NCBI GenBank assembly: GCA_963664035.2
Contig: OY760867.2
Location: 1,054,001 to 1,118,000, forward strand
Reading direction: 5' to 3'
Length of the DNA: 64,000 bases
Source: G958296245 sp963664035
GTDB taxonomy: Bacteria; Chloroflexota; Dehalococcoidia; Lucifugimonadales; G958296245
In this document: piece after piece, positions 34,112 to 43,731 of the stretch
How the letters are laid out: each line of letters starts with the position of its first letter
Numbering within the stretch: the first letter of the stretch is position 1
Made by a program: the position numbers and the translations under genes
The notes under the pieces: generated by a model
What the model saw: only the letters and a program-made list of their open reading frames with translations
Database searches by the model: none
What the model was told of the DNA's origin: nothing

Positions 34112-35398
34112 ATGGAACACATCGAAGAAAGAGTGATATTGCTGGCCATCCAGATCGCCGTGATACTCGTGGCGGCGAAGCTGGGGGGCGAGTTCTGCGA
34201 GCGGGTGCTGAAGATGCCCGCCGTGCTTGGCGAGCTTGCCGTAGGCATCGTGATAGGCCCCTTTGCCCTGGGTGGTATCGAACTCTGGGGGGTGGGTCCG
34301 CTCTTCGAGCACGTCGACGTCTTGGACGGCGAGGAAGTCGCGAGGGTACACATCTCCCCCGAGTTGTGGGCCATCGCGCAGGTCGGCTCCGTCGTGCTGC
34401 TCTTCATGGCTGGGCTGGAGACCGACCTGAAGCAGTTCCTGCGCTACGCGAGGCCCGCGACCGTCGTCGCCGTCGGCGGGGTCGTGCTGCCGTTCGCGCT
34501 TGGCGCGGGGCTTACGGTGGTGTTCGGCTACGACGCCCACTTCGGCGGCAACAAGGCCCTGTTCATAGGCGCCATCATGACCGCCACGTCCATAGGGATC
34601 ACCGTTCGCGTGCTGGGCGACCTGCGCCGCTTGGGGACGCCCGAGGGGGTCACGATACTCGGGGCCGCCGTGCTGGACGACGTCATCGGCATACTGGTGC
34701 TCACCATCGTAGTGGGCATCGCCGAAACGGGGGTGTTCGAGGCCGGCCACGTCAGTTTGGTGGCGTTCAAGACGATCGGCTTCTGGCTGGCCTTGACCGG
34801 GATCGGGATACTGCTGTCGGGACGCATTTCGGACCTTCTGCAACGCTTCAAGGTAAGCGGGGCGGCCGTTGCGCTGTCGCTGGCCCTGGCCCTCCTGGCG
34901 GCGGGTCTCGCCGAGAGCTTCGGGCTCGCGATGATCATCGGCGCCTTCTCCATAGGACTGGCGCTTTCGGGCACCGGCCTCGCCCACAAGGTCGAGGAGC
35001 CCCTGAGGGCTATATACGCCTTCCTCGTGCCGATCTTCTTCGTCGTCATGGGCACGCTCGTCGACGTGCGGGCCTTAGGAGGCGTCGTCGTGTTCGGGTT
35101 GGTCATCACCGCCGCGGCGACGATCGGCAAGGTCGCCGGCGCCGGGCTGCCCTCGCTGCTGGTTGGCTTCAACCGGCGCGGCGCGTGGCGAATCGGCTTC
35201 GGCATGCTGCCCAGGGGCGAGGTCGCGCTCATCATGGCCGGCATCGGCATCAGCAAGGGGATCATCACCTCCGACCTGTACGGCGTCGCCATCCTGATGA
35301 CGATAGCCACCACCGCCGCCGCCCCTCCTCTCCTGGCGCTCTCCTTCCGCGGGGACAGCCCCGGCGCCCGCCGGCCGGCAGAACCGAGCGGGGAATAG
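34112..35398 (+). CDS. Cation/proton antiporter (CPA2, Kef/NapA-like)
   Basis: A 428-residue membrane protein with about 12 helices. The paired acidic motif of CPA2 antiporters, AAVLDDVIGILVL, is in the middle, and GMLPRGEVALIMA is near the end. It exchanges Na+ or K+ for protons. There is no C-terminal RCK/TrkA-N domain, so it is not a complete Kef channel. The next gene starts at the base after its stop codon. Confidence 0.88.
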   Translation: MEHIEERVILLAIQIAVILVAAKLGGEFCERVLKMPAVLGELAVGIVIGPFALGGIELWGVGPLFEHVDVLDGEEVARVHISPELWAIAQVGSVVLLFMAGLETDLKQFLRYARPATVVAVGGVVLPFALGAGLTVVFGYDAHFGGNKALFIGAIMTATSIGITVRVLGDLRRLGTPEGVTILGAAVLDDVIGILVLTIVVGIAETGVFEAGHVSLVAFKTIGFWLALTGIGILLSGRISDLLQRFKVSGAAVALSLALALLAAGLAESFGLAMIIGAFSIGLALSGTGLAHKVEEPLRAIYAFLVPIFFVVMGTLVDVRALGGVVVFGLVITAAATIGKVAGAGLPSLLVGFNRRGAWRIGFGMLPRGEVALIMAGIGISKGIITSDLYGVAILMTIATTAAAPPLLALSFRGDSPGARRPAEPSGE

Positions 35399-38296
35399 AT
35401 GCCGGCCCCGGCGGCTTCCAGCGACGGCCGGGCCCTCGTCGAGGACCTCGGGCGCGTCGTCTCCGGCGAGGTGCGCTTCGACGCGATGACCCGCGCCCTA
35501 TACAGCACCGACGCCAGTATCTACCAGATAGAACCCATCGGCGTCGTGCTCCCCAGGACGGCCGAGGACGTGGCCGCCGTCGTGGAGACCGCCGGCCGGC
35601 ACGGCGTCCCGGTGCTGCCGAGGGGCGGCGGCACCAGCCTGGCGGGCCAGACGGTGGGCCACGCCGTCGTCATCGACTTCTCCAAGTACATGCACGGTCT
35701 CCTCGAGGTCAACGCCGAGGAGGGGTGGGCGCGCGTGCAGCCGGGCATCATCCTCGACGAGTTGAACGGGAAGCTTGCGCCCACGGGCATGATCTTCGCG
35801 CCCGACCCGAGCACCAGCAACCGCGGCAACGTGGGCGGCGCGATCGGCAACAACTCATGCGGCGCCCACTCCATCGTCTGGGGCAAGACGGTGGACAACG
35901 TCGTCGATCTGACCGCCGTGCTATCCAACGGCGACTTCGCCACCCTCGGCCCGCTCACCGCCGCGCAGGCGGAGGAGCGTATGCGCCGCGACTCCCTGGA
36001 AGGGAGGATCCTCCGCAGCCTCGCGGAGATAGGAGCGGAGACCAGGGACGAGGTCGCCGCCCGCTTCCCGCAGATACAGCGCCGCGTCTCCGGGTACAAC
36101 CTCGACGAGCTGGCCGATCCTGCCGGCGGGCTGGACATGGCGCGCTTCGTCGTCGGCTCGGAGGGCACCCTGCTAACGGTGACGGACGCCAGGGTCAGGA
36201 TCGTGCCGCGCCCCCGCCACAAGGCGCTGGCCGTCCTCCACTTCCGCACCCTCCAGGAGTGCGTCGAGGCGACCGTGCCCACGCTGGAGGTCGGCCCCGC
36301 GTCCGTGGAGCTGGTCGACTCGATGATCCTCAGGCAGGCGCGGGCCAACCTCGAATACTCGCGCATGATGGGCTTCCTGGAGGGCGACCCCGAGGCGGTG
36401 CTGCTCGTGGAGTTGACCGGCGACTCGGAGGCCGAGGTCGCCTCGAAGCTCGACGCCCTGGAGCGCAGGCTGAAGCTGGCCCGGATGGGATACGCGGTGC
36501 GGCGCATCACGGACGAGGGCGAGCAGGCGAGGGTCTGGGCCGTGCGCAAGGCCGGCCTGGGCCTGATGATGAACGTGCCGGGAGACGCCAAGCCGCTCCC
36601 GTTCGTCGAGGACACGGCGGTCGATCCCGAAAAGCTGCCCGAGTACGTCCGCCGCTTCGACGAGATAGTGCGCTCGCACGGCACGACCGCGGGCTACTAC
36701 GGCCACGCGAGCGTCGGCTGCCTCCACATACGCCCGCTGATCGACCTGAAGCGCCGGGAGGGGGTGGAGCGGATGGTCGCCATCGCCTCCGACGTTAGCG
36801 ACCTCGTGCTGGAGTTTGGCGGCGCCATGAGCGGCGAGCACGGCGACGGGCTGGTGCGCAGCCCGTGGATCGAGAAGATGTTCGGCTCCGAGATCTACGA
36901 CGCCTTCCGCCGGGTCAAGCGCGCCTTCGATCCCGACGGCGTCATGAACCCCGGCAAGATCGTGGACCCGGCGCCCATGACCGAGAACCTGCGCATCGAC
37001 CCTGGGTACCGCGCCGTGGAGCCGGACACCGGCCTCTCATATGCGGCCCAGGGAGGATTCGGCGGCGCCATCGAGATGTGCAACGGGCAGGGCGCCTGCC
37101 GCAAGGTCACGTCCGGCACCATGTGCCCCTCGTACATGGTCACCCGCGACGAGGAGCACTCGACGCGTGGGCGGGCGAACGCCCTGCGCGCGGCCATATC
37201 GGGCGCGCTGCCGCTGAGCGCTCTCACAGGGAGGCGCCTCTACGAGGTCATGGACCTGTGCATGGAGTGCAAGGGCTGCAAGGGCGAATGCCCCTCCAAC
37301 GTCGACGTGGCCAAGCTCAAGTACGAGTTTCTCGATAGGTACCACAAGGCCAACGGCCTCCCCCTGCGGAACAGGCTCTTCGGCAACATAGCCGCCCTCA
37401 GCAGGCTCGGCTCCTTCATGGCGCCCGTATCCAACCTCGTGATGGGATCACCCACCTTCGCGGACCTGCTGGAGCGGTACGCCGCCATCGACAGGCGCCG
37501 GAAGCTGCCGCCCTTCGCGAGCCAGACATTCAGGCAGTGGTTTAGGGCCAGGGGCGGGTCGAAACAGGCGGGTGGCGGCAGGGGGCAGGCGCTGCTCTTC
37601 GTGGACACCTTCACCAACTACAACCACCCGGAGGTCGGCAGGGCGGCGACCCTGGTGCTGGAGCGCCTCGGGTACGAGGTCGTGCTGCCGGATACGAAGT
37701 GCTGCGGGAGGCCGATGCTCTCCGCGGGCATGATGGACGCCGCCAAGCGCAATGCCCGCGCCAACGTCGATGCGGTCCACCCCCTCGTGGAGAACGGCGC
37801 GAAGCTCGTGGGGCTGGAGCCAAGCTGCATCCTGGGCTTCCGCGACGACTACCTGGACCTGCTGCCCGGCGACCCCAGGGCCGCCGCCGTCGCGGAGAGC
37901 GCGATGCTCTTCGAGGAGTTCCTGCAGCGCGAGTCCGATTCGGGCGGCGCGGCGCTCACCTACGCCAACCCGCCCGGCAGGGTGCTGCTCCAGGGCCACT
38001 GCCACCAGAAGGCGCTCGCCGGCACCGCCTCTGCTCTGGCGGTCCTGGGCTCCATACCGGGCTGCGAGGTGGACGAAATACCCTCCGGCTGCTGCGGCAT
38101 GGCAGGCTCCTTCGGCTTCGGGCGCGAGCACTACGACGTCTCGATGCGCATCGGCGAGCAGACGCTCTTCCCCGCCGTGCGCGCCGCAAACGGCGCCACG
38201 GTCGTCAGCGACGGCGTCTCATGCCGCCAGCAGATCGCCGACGGCGCCGGCGTCAGGGCCAGGCACCTCGCCGAGGTGGTCGCCGACGCGCTCTAG
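35399..38296 (+). CDS. FAD-binding and Fe-S-binding oxidoreductase (D-lactate/glycolate dehydrogenase type)
   Basis: A 965-residue fusion of a GlcD/LldE-like FAD oxidase with a GlpC-like iron-sulfur protein. The PCMH FAD domain has PRGGGTSLAGQTVG near residue 75 and SNRGNVGGAIGNNSCG near 140. The FAD-linked C-terminal part ends with SGEHGDGLVRSPWIE and NPGKIVDP. Two 4Fe-4S motifs follow (CNGQGACRKV..MCPSYM and CMECKGCKGECP), then two CCG domains (CCGRPM and CCGMAGSFGF). It oxidises a 2-hydroxy acid and probably feeds electrons to quinones. The gene abuts the antiporter gene. Confidence 0.93.
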   Translation: MPAPAASSDGRALVEDLGRVVSGEVRFDAMTRALYSTDASIYQIEPIGVVLPRTAEDVAAVVETAGRHGVPVLPRGGGTSLAGQTVGHAVVIDFSKYMHGLLEVNAEEGWARVQPGIILDELNGKLAPTGMIFAPDPSTSNRGNVGGAIGNNSCGAHSIVWGKTVDNVVDLTAVLSNGDFATLGPLTAAQAEERMRRDSLEGRILRSLAEIGAETRDEVAARFPQIQRRVSGYNLDELADPAGGLDMARFVVGSEGTLLTVTDARVRIVPRPRHKALAVLHFRTLQECVEATVPTLEVGPASVELVDSMILRQARANLEYSRMMGFLEGDPEAVLLVELTGDSEAEVASKLDALERRLKLARMGYAVRRITDEGEQARVWAVRKAGLGLMMNVPGDAKPLPFVEDTAVDPEKLPEYVRRFDEIVRSHGTTAGYYGHASVGCLHIRPLIDLKRREGVERMVAIASDVSDLVLEFGGAMSGEHGDGLVRSPWIEKMFGSEIYDAFRRVKRAFDPDGVMNPGKIVDPAPMTENLRIDPGYRAVEPDTGLSYAAQGGFGGAIEMCNGQGACRKVTSGTMCPSYMVTRDEEHSTRGRANALRAAISGALPLSALTGRRLYEVMDLCMECKGCKGECPSNVDVAKLKYEFLDRYHKANGLPLRNRLFGNIAALSRLGSFMAPVSNLVMGSPTFADLLERYAAIDRRRKLPPFASQTFRQWFRARGGSKQAGGGRGQALLFVDTFTNYNHPEVGRAATLVLERLGYEVVLPDTKCCGRPMLSAGMMDAAKRNARANVDAVHPLVENGAKLVGLEPSCILGFRDDYLDLLPGDPRAAAVAESAMLFEEFLQRESDSGGAALTYANPPGRVLLQGHCHQKALAGTASALAVLGSIPGCEVDEIPSGCCGMAGSFGFGREHYDVSMRIGEQTLFPAVRAANGATVVSDGVSCRQQIADGAGVRARHLAEVVADAL

Positions 38297-38333
38297 TGCT
38301 CCAACATTGTTGAAATGATGGCTAACCTTGAAT

Positions 38334-38370
38334 CCCCTCTCCCATTTTGGGGGAGGGTTAGGGTGGGGGC
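38334..38370. repeat. Dispersed CCCTCTCCC hairpin repeat
   Basis: CCCTCTCCC, ATTTT, GGGGGAGGG, then TTAGGGTGGGGGC. It is the same family as the copy at 48440-48485, which is in the opposite direction. It lies in the 231-base gap after the FAD/Fe-S gene; the rest of that gap shows nothing else. Confidence 0.7.
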
Positions 38371-38527
38371 ACCGCTGCCCCGCGCAGTATTCTCTCCACC
38401 CTTCATTGCTAGGTTGTCGGTCCACTAGCCTGCTTCCGCGCCCGTACTGGACAACCTGGAGACATTCTCGCTAAGGTATAGGTGAACGGATTCGGAATCC
38501 CTGTGCAGTAAGGACGGACGGACACCC

Positions 38528-39922
38528 ATGACCGACAAGTTACTCAACATCGTCACACTCGCGGCCCTTGCCCTGCTCGTCCCGCTCATAGCCTGCGGCG
38601 ACCAGGGCCTGTCCCGCGTGGAAGTTGCGGAAATTGCGCGCTCCGAGATTGCCAAGGCCCCTGCTCCCGAACCCGGGATCACCGGCGCGCAGGTGGAGCA
38701 GATAGTACAGGAGGCCATGACCGGCGCTAAGAAGGCCGAACAGACGGCGGATGGCAAGACGGCCTACGCGCCCCGCAGGTCCGATCCCTCCGAGTACACG
38801 CAGTTCCTCGTCAAGAACGCCATCGACAAGTACGAGTCCGAGGGACTCGACGCGACCGTGGCGCACTACAACACCAGGGAGAGCATCGACGGCCAGTGGT
38901 ACGTCTTCATCGGCGACGGCGACGTTCTGCTCGCTCACGCCGCCAATCCCGCCCTGGTCAATCGTCCCGCCTCCGAGGCGGTCGGGCCGAACGGCTACCC
39001 CGCGGGCGAGGCGGTTGCGGCCGTCGCGGACGAGGACGGCGAATGGTTCTCCTACACTTACCCGAATCCCGCCACCGGCGCCACGGAGACCAAGCACTCC
39101 TGGATGGTGCGCCACGACGGACTGGTCTTCGGCACAGGCTGGTACGAGCCTGGGCCGCGTAGGGCCGACGCAGACGAGTACACCCAGTCCTTCGTGCGGC
39201 AGGCCCTGGACCTCTACGACGCCCTGGGCCGGGAGGCGGCGGTCGCCTACTACAACACCGAGCGGAGCATAGACGGCCAGTGGTACGTCTTCATCATGAG
39301 CCAGGACGACATGATGCTCGCACACGCCGCCAATCCCGACCTGGTCGACCGTCCCGTATCCGCCGCCATCGGGCCGAACGGCTACCCCGCGGGCGAGGCG
39401 ATTGCGGCCGTCGCGGACGAGGACGGCGAATGGTTCTCCTACACTTACCCGAATCCCGCCACCGGCGCAGCGGAAACCAAACACTCCTGGATCGTACGGT
39501 ACGACGGGACCACCTTCGGGTCGGGCTGGTACGAGCCGGGTCCCAGGAAGTCCGACGCCCCCGCTTACACCAAGGCCTTCGTGCAGCAGGCCCTGAACCT
39601 TTACGATGCTCTCGGCAGGGAGGTGGCCGTGGAGTACTACAGCTCCCAGGAGAGCGTCGACGGCCAATGGTACGTCTTCATCATCGGCGGGGACGGCTAC
39701 ACGATAGCCCACCCCAACGACATGTTCATCGGGCGCGACCCCAGCCTACGGGTGGACGCCACCGGGTACTTCTACGGCGACGAGATGCTGTCAGCCACCG
39801 AGGAGGGGCGCTGGGTGGACTACGTGCTGGAAAACCCTGAATCGGGCGCGGACCAGCAGAAGCACTCCTGGGTGGTGCGCCACGACGGGCTCTTCTTCGC
39901 GTCGGGTTGGTACGAGCGGTAG
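38528..39922 (+). CDS. Lipoprotein with three tandem Cache-like domains
   Basis: A 464-residue lipoprotein (signal peptide with lipobox LIAC, C23) that carries three similar repeats of about 120 residues at roughly 88-205, 208-328 and 330-464. Each has a long helix (AIDKYESEG or ALDLYDALG), YYNT..S.DGQWYVFI, an AHAANP or AHP segment, and TKHSWMVRHDGL ending in GWYE. This is the single-Cache pattern known from ligand-binding sensors. There is no membrane helix or signalling domain, so the protein probably sits on the membrane surface and binds small molecules. Repeats 1 and 2 are nearly identical over long stretches, indicating recent duplication. Confidence 0.8.
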   Translation: MTDKLLNIVTLAALALLVPLIACGDQGLSRVEVAEIARSEIAKAPAPEPGITGAQVEQIVQEAMTGAKKAEQTADGKTAYAPRRSDPSEYTQFLVKNAIDKYESEGLDATVAHYNTRESIDGQWYVFIGDGDVLLAHAANPALVNRPASEAVGPNGYPAGEAVAAVADEDGEWFSYTYPNPATGATETKHSWMVRHDGLVFGTGWYEPGPRRADADEYTQSFVRQALDLYDALGREAAVAYYNTERSIDGQWYVFIMSQDDMMLAHAANPDLVDRPVSAAIGPNGYPAGEAIAAVADEDGEWFSYTYPNPATGAAETKHSWIVRYDGTTFGSGWYEPGPRKSDAPAYTKAFVQQALNLYDALGREVAVEYYSSQESVDGQWYVFIIGGDGYTIAHPNDMFIGRDPSLRVDATGYFYGDEMLSATEEGRWVDYVLENPESGADQQKHSWVVRHDGLFFASGWYER

Positions 39923-39956
39923 GGCGCCGACTCCAACCGGCGCTCTCGCCCGGGGC

Positions 39957-40226
39957 TCACGGCACGAGGCGGTCTATGCTCACTGCCTTGTGGGTGCGCG
40001 TGGCCCGGATGCGGAGCGGCTCCCCGACGACCAGCGTCTCGTAGGTGAGCCAATCGACCTCCACGACCTCCGCATCTACCAGCAGGTAGTAGGCGCCGTT
40101 CCGCCGGTGCTCCTTCGCCGTGAGCCTGCCTTCGATGTACAGGTACGGCGGGAAAACGTCGATAAGCGAGGTCAGCGCAGACCTCGCCCCCTGAATCGCA
40201 CGGAATGTACCAATAATCGGCCTCAT
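39957..40226 (-). CDS. Small protein, unknown
   Basis: An 89-residue protein with no recognised family. It starts MRPIIGTFRAIQG and contains YYLLVDAEVVEVDWLTYETLVVG and IRATRTHKAVSIDRLVP, which look like beta-strands of a small barrel (OB- or PRC-like). The ribosome-binding site is weak, and an upstream in-frame start exists. It converges on the Cache lipoprotein. Confidence 0.5.
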   Translation of the reverse strand: MRPIIGTFRAIQGARSALTSLIDVFPPYLYIEGRLTAKEHRRNGAYYLLVDAEVVEVDWLTYETLVVGEPLRIRATRTHKAVSIDRLVP

Positions 40227-40421
40227 CTCCCGCCGTCGCCCAGAGCGCTCTGTCGCATGAACCGCCTCGGACCGAGCGTCTCGTTCCACCGCTGCCGTCG
40301 GGCAGGCATGGCTGGGCCGTTCGCTAACAGACGATATACCACCCAAAGGCTGAAGTGGTCAAACCGAAGTGGGGTATTGTTTCCGCCAATACTCGCATGA
40401 GCGCCGGCGGAGGCGCGGCGG

Positions 40422-41387
40422 TTACAGGGCGTCCAGCAGCGCGGCCTCGACCTCTTCGAAGGTGGCGAATGCCTCGAACCGGGTCGCTACGACGCCCTTG
40501 CGGTCTATGACGAAGGTCCATTCGATGCTGGGCAGTCCCCACTCGACGACCGCAGGGGAGATTACGCCCTTGTCCAGGTCTCCCTGGATCTCCGCCGGGT
40601 TGTCGTAGAAGTCGACGTGGACGAAGTTGGCCCGCCCGGAGTACTTGTCCTTGAGCTGGGTCAGCACCTCCACCTGGGGGCCGCAGACCGCGTTGATGCA
40701 GAAGGCAGGGCTGGCGAAGACCACCACGGTGGGCAGGCCGCTGCGCACGGCCTCGTCGAGGCTCACCCGGTAGAGGTCGGGGTCCTGGAGCGATCCCGTC
40801 GTGATCTGGTCCAACGAGTCCACGTCGTCTATCGTCTTGCTCTCGGTGAGGGGTGCAGGCGCGCCGTTGGCCGGCGCGGCCGTCGCCTCCGCCACCTCGA
40901 AGGACAACTCGGCCCTGCTGGCCGACCCGTCCGGCGCTGGGGTCGAGATGTCCAGCTTCCACGTCCCGGCCCGGTCGAACCTCAGCTCCGCGGTGTGCAG
41001 TCCCCGAGTCCCGTAGGGCCACGGCTGGAAGACCATCTCCGCCGTCTCGCTCACACCCCCGCCCTCGGGCCCCTCGTAGCCGGAGGTCACGGTGACCGGG
41101 CCGGTCACGATGCCGTCCGGGGAAGTCAGCACGAAGCCCACGCGGTTCACTCCGACCGCCAGATCGCCCGTGCCCAGGATGGCCTGCAAGCCGTCCTCGG
41201 AGCGCGGCCCGGTGATAAGAGGCTCCATGTCCGGGCGCGCATCCTCCGCCATTGCGGCGGACTCGCCCGGGGCGGCCTCCATACCGGGCCGCTCCGCGGG
41301 CTCCCGGCCGCCGCAGGCCGCGAGCAGCGCCGCTGCGGCCAACACGGCGGCGCACAGGCGGGCAGTGGTCGTGGCTGCGGTCAGCAT
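40422..41387 (-). CDS. Thioredoxin-like lipoprotein
   Basis: A 321-residue lipoprotein (lipobox LLAAC) with an N-terminal beta-domain and a C-terminal thioredoxin fold. The active-site region reads SPAFCINAVCGPQVEVL, a CxxxxC instead of CxxC, as in some SCO/Trx-like proteins that handle copper or disulfides. It follows the other thioredoxin-like lipoprotein gene by 22 bases on the same strand, so the two form a likely envelope redox pair. The reductant, such as CcdA, is not in the window. Confidence 0.8.
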   Translation of the reverse strand: MLTAATTTARLCAAVLAAAALLAACGGREPAERPGMEAAPGESAAMAEDARPDMEPLITGPRSEDGLQAILGTGDLAVGVNRVGFVLTSPDGIVTGPVTVTSGYEGPEGGGVSETAEMVFQPWPYGTRGLHTAELRFDRAGTWKLDISTPAPDGSASRAELSFEVAEATAAPANGAPAPLTESKTIDDVDSLDQITTGSLQDPDLYRVSLDEAVRSGLPTVVVFASPAFCINAVCGPQVEVLTQLKDKYSGRANFVHVDFYDNPAEIQGDLDKGVISPAVVEWGLPSIEWTFVIDRKGVVATRFEAFATFEEVEAALLDAL

Positions 41388-41409
41388 TGCCCGTGCGCGG
41401 CTCCGCCGG

Positions 41410-42675
41410 CTAGGAGCCGTCCGTGTAGCCGCCGAACGTGAAGGCGAACACGGAGAAGGCGTCGGAGTTGGAGCTGAGCTTCAGGTCGTGGCCGGCGTAC
41501 GTCGACGAGCTGACCAGCCTATACATCCGGGGCTCGTCCACCCTCACGAAGCTGTTGCCCTCGCCGTCGTACATGATGTCGGCGCCCTTGAGCTCCTCGG
41601 CGACCGGCTCGTCGTTCAGCGTCACCCTGATGTCGTAGGACACGTCCCCCTCGGGGCTGACGACCACGTTCGCGCTGTTGCCGTAGAATCGCAGCGCCAT
41701 GTAGTCCTCGTAGTCGGTCGTCACCCTCGCGTGCCTGAGGCTCTCCTTCCCGTTGCGCCACATCCCCTGGAGGTAGAGGAAGTGGTTGTGGTGCTCGCCG
41801 GGGTCCATGTACTCGAAGATGGCGTCGGGCTGGGTGTAGTACTCCGGGTGGACGTCGGGCAGCACGTAAGGGGGGGCCGGGCCGAACTGCAGGCTGCCGT
41901 AGTTGCGCTCGTAGCCCGCGTACAACTCCCTGGTGAGGCTGGTCGCGGCCCCCGACGCCGCGTAGACCGCCTCGTCGATCTCGGGAGAGGGCCGCACGTC
42001 CAGGCTCACCTCCTCCACGCCTCCGGTCGTCTCCATTAGGAGTTCGCGTATCTTCTCCTCGGTCTCCTCGTAGGCGCCCTCGCCGAAGTGGGTGTACCTG
42101 ACGTAGCCGTCCTTGTCGACCAGGTACTTCGCGGGCCAGTAGCGGTTGCTGTAGGCGCGCCAGGTGCCGAAGTCGTTGTCCTGGACGATGGGGTACTCCA
42201 GCCCGTACTCCGCGACCGCGTCGACGACGTTCTCCTTCTTCTTCTCGAAGTCGAACTCCGGCGTGTGCACGCCGATGATCGTGAGCCCCAGGTCGGCGTA
42301 CTTGTCATGCCAGTCCCTGAGGTAGGGCAGGGTCCGGATGCAGTTTATGCAGGTGTATGTCCAGAAGTCGATGAGCACGACGTTGCCGCGCAGCCCCTCC
42401 ATCGTGAGCGGGTCGGAGTTGATCCAACTGAATACCTGGGTCAGCTCGGGCGCCAGCGGCTCGTTGCCGGTGCGGCCGGACGCGCGGGCGGCCTCTTCCG
42501 GCGGGGCCTCGGTGGGCTCCGGAGTGGGCGGCTCGGGGGTGGGCTCCGCCTGCGGAGTCTCCGCCTTCTGCGCAGGCTCCTCCGGGACGGGTTCGTCGCC
42601 CCCGCAGGCGGCGGCGAACAGGGACAGCGCCAGCGTCAATACGGCAATGGAAAGCAGCTTACCGGTGGTCCTCAT
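41410..42675 (-). CDS. Thioredoxin-like lipoprotein with C-terminal DipZ-like domain
   Basis: A 421-residue lipoprotein (lipobox FAAAC) with a proline/threonine-rich linker near residues 35-55. The thioredoxin domain has FWTYTCINCIRTLPYL, with the CxxC motif CINC as in TlpA/DipZ proteins. The C-terminal 150 residues resemble the carbohydrate-binding-like domain of DipZ. GGGAG precedes the ATG at 42675. It probably reduces or isomerises disulfides in the envelope. The DsbD-like membrane part normally fused to DipZ is absent. Confidence 0.85.
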   Translation of the reverse strand: MRTTGKLLSIAVLTLALSLFAAACGGDEPVPEEPAQKAETPQAEPTPEPPTPEPTEAPPEEAARASGRTGNEPLAPELTQVFSWINSDPLTMEGLRGNVVLIDFWTYTCINCIRTLPYLRDWHDKYADLGLTIIGVHTPEFDFEKKKENVVDAVAEYGLEYPIVQDNDFGTWRAYSNRYWPAKYLVDKDGYVRYTHFGEGAYEETEEKIRELLMETTGGVEEVSLDVRPSPEIDEAVYAASGAATSLTRELYAGYERNYGSLQFGPAPPYVLPDVHPEYYTQPDAIFEYMDPGEHHNHFLYLQGMWRNGKESLRHARVTTDYEDYMALRFYGNSANVVVSPEGDVSYDIRVTLNDEPVAEELKGADIMYDGEGNSFVRVDEPRMYRLVSSSTYAGHDLKLSSNSDAFSVFAFTFGGYTDGS

Positions 42676-42815
42676 TGGGGCTCCCTTCGATGGCGGCCCG
42701 GTGGGTCGGCGACGTGTCCGTTGCCGCGCCCGGACGGCGGCCTGCCGGTCCTCGGACGGAATCGGGCCAGCTATATAATCTACGAGAAGGCAGGGGGCGC
42801 CGGATTCCCCGGCCT

Positions 42816-43442
42816 CTATTCTTCCCCCCGACGCTTGATCCGGTCGATCAGCGCCCAAGCCCCCGGCACGGCCATCGCGGCCAAGATCAGCTTGATGGTA
42901 TCGCCTATGATGAAATCGTCCAGGCCCCAGTCGATCACCACGGCCAGCCTCGACCTGTCCACCATCTCCGAGGCCGGTATGTAGAAGGCGAGCCACGGCA
43001 GCCCGAATCCATAGATGGCGACCTCGCCCAGCAGCATGGCCCCAGCGAGCTTCAAGGGGTTCTTGCCCCAACCTCTTTCGACGACCCACCCGACTATGAG
43101 GGCCGCGACGGGATAGCCGATCAAGTAACCTCTACTCGCATCAGGTATCGCCCCGTCGGGAGCGAAGACCGGCACCCCCGCTATTCCCATGGCCAGGTAG
43201 ACGACCATGCTGGCGACTCCCCGCTTGCTGCCCAACACGGCGCCCGCCAGGAGCACGGCAAAGGTCTGTCCGGTGATGGGTACTGCCGGGTTCAGGTATA
43301 CGGCGATCTTGGCCGAGAGGCCGGTCAGCGCGGCGAATCCAACTATGAGCATGGCATCGATCGCCGCGTTGGTCAGCGCGGCGTTCGAGCGGGGAATGAA
43401 CTGGTCGATGAGGGCGGTCCCCTGCGTCTCTACCTTTTGCAT
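42816..43442 (-). CDS. bioY: BioY biotin transporter substrate-binding component
   Basis: A 208-residue membrane S-component of an ECF-type biotin transporter with six predicted helices. Typical elements are AVYLNPAVPITGQTFAVLLAGAVLG, VYLAMGIAGVPVFA and GYLIGYPVAALIVGW (all family signatures). The ECF ATPases and EcfT are not in the window; BioY can work alone or with shared ECF modules. Confidence 0.92.
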   Translation of the reverse strand: MQKVETQGTALIDQFIPRSNAALTNAAIDAMLIVGFAALTGLSAKIAVYLNPAVPITGQTFAVLLAGAVLGSKRGVASMVVYLAMGIAGVPVFAPDGAIPDASRGYLIGYPVAALIVGWVVERGWGKNPLKLAGAMLLGEVAIYGFGLPWLAFYIPASEMVDRSRLAVVIDWGLDDFIIGDTIKLILAAMAVPGAWALIDRIKRRGEE

Positions 43443-43533
43443 GTCAACGCTCCAATTCTCCGAGTTTTCCTGGTCCGGCGCTCTATCGCGCCTCCGCGCC
43501 AGCCAGCCCGTTATAGGCGCCCAAGCCCTCGGC

Positions 43534-43731
43534 CTACGCCCTATCCTCCGGGCCCGCCGGCGTGAATATCGACCCCTCGGGCACGACCGGCGGCCTGCGC
43601 CTGCGGGCCAACCTGGACATCGCCACCTTCCCCACGGCTACGCCAGCGGCCACGCCCCCGGCTATGAACAGCGGCGCCCTCTTCAGGAACTCCCTGCGCG
43701 AGCGCCCGGAATCTTCACTCTGGTTCTTCAC
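43534..43731 (-). CDS. Small protein with Tat-like signal
   Basis: A short protein of about 65 residues with SRREFLKRAPLFIAGGVAAG near its start, a twin-arginine signal followed by a hydrophobic stretch, then basic RLARRRRPP. It resembles the small Tat-target proteins found with formate dehydrogenases, but none is nearby. The start is uncertain: GTG 43731 or GTG 43758. It overlaps the truncated antitoxin gene upstream. Confidence 0.5.
   Translation of the reverse strand: MKNQSEDSGRSRREFLKRAPLFIAGGVAAGVAVGKVAMSRLARRRRPPVVPEGSIFTPAGPEDRA

Noticed and set aside
33061..36798. A 1245-residue plus-strand frame
   Set aside because: It is an alternative frame of the CoA-transferase, antiporter and oxidoreductase genes, open only because of high GC at third positions; composition is Arg/Gly/Pro-rich.
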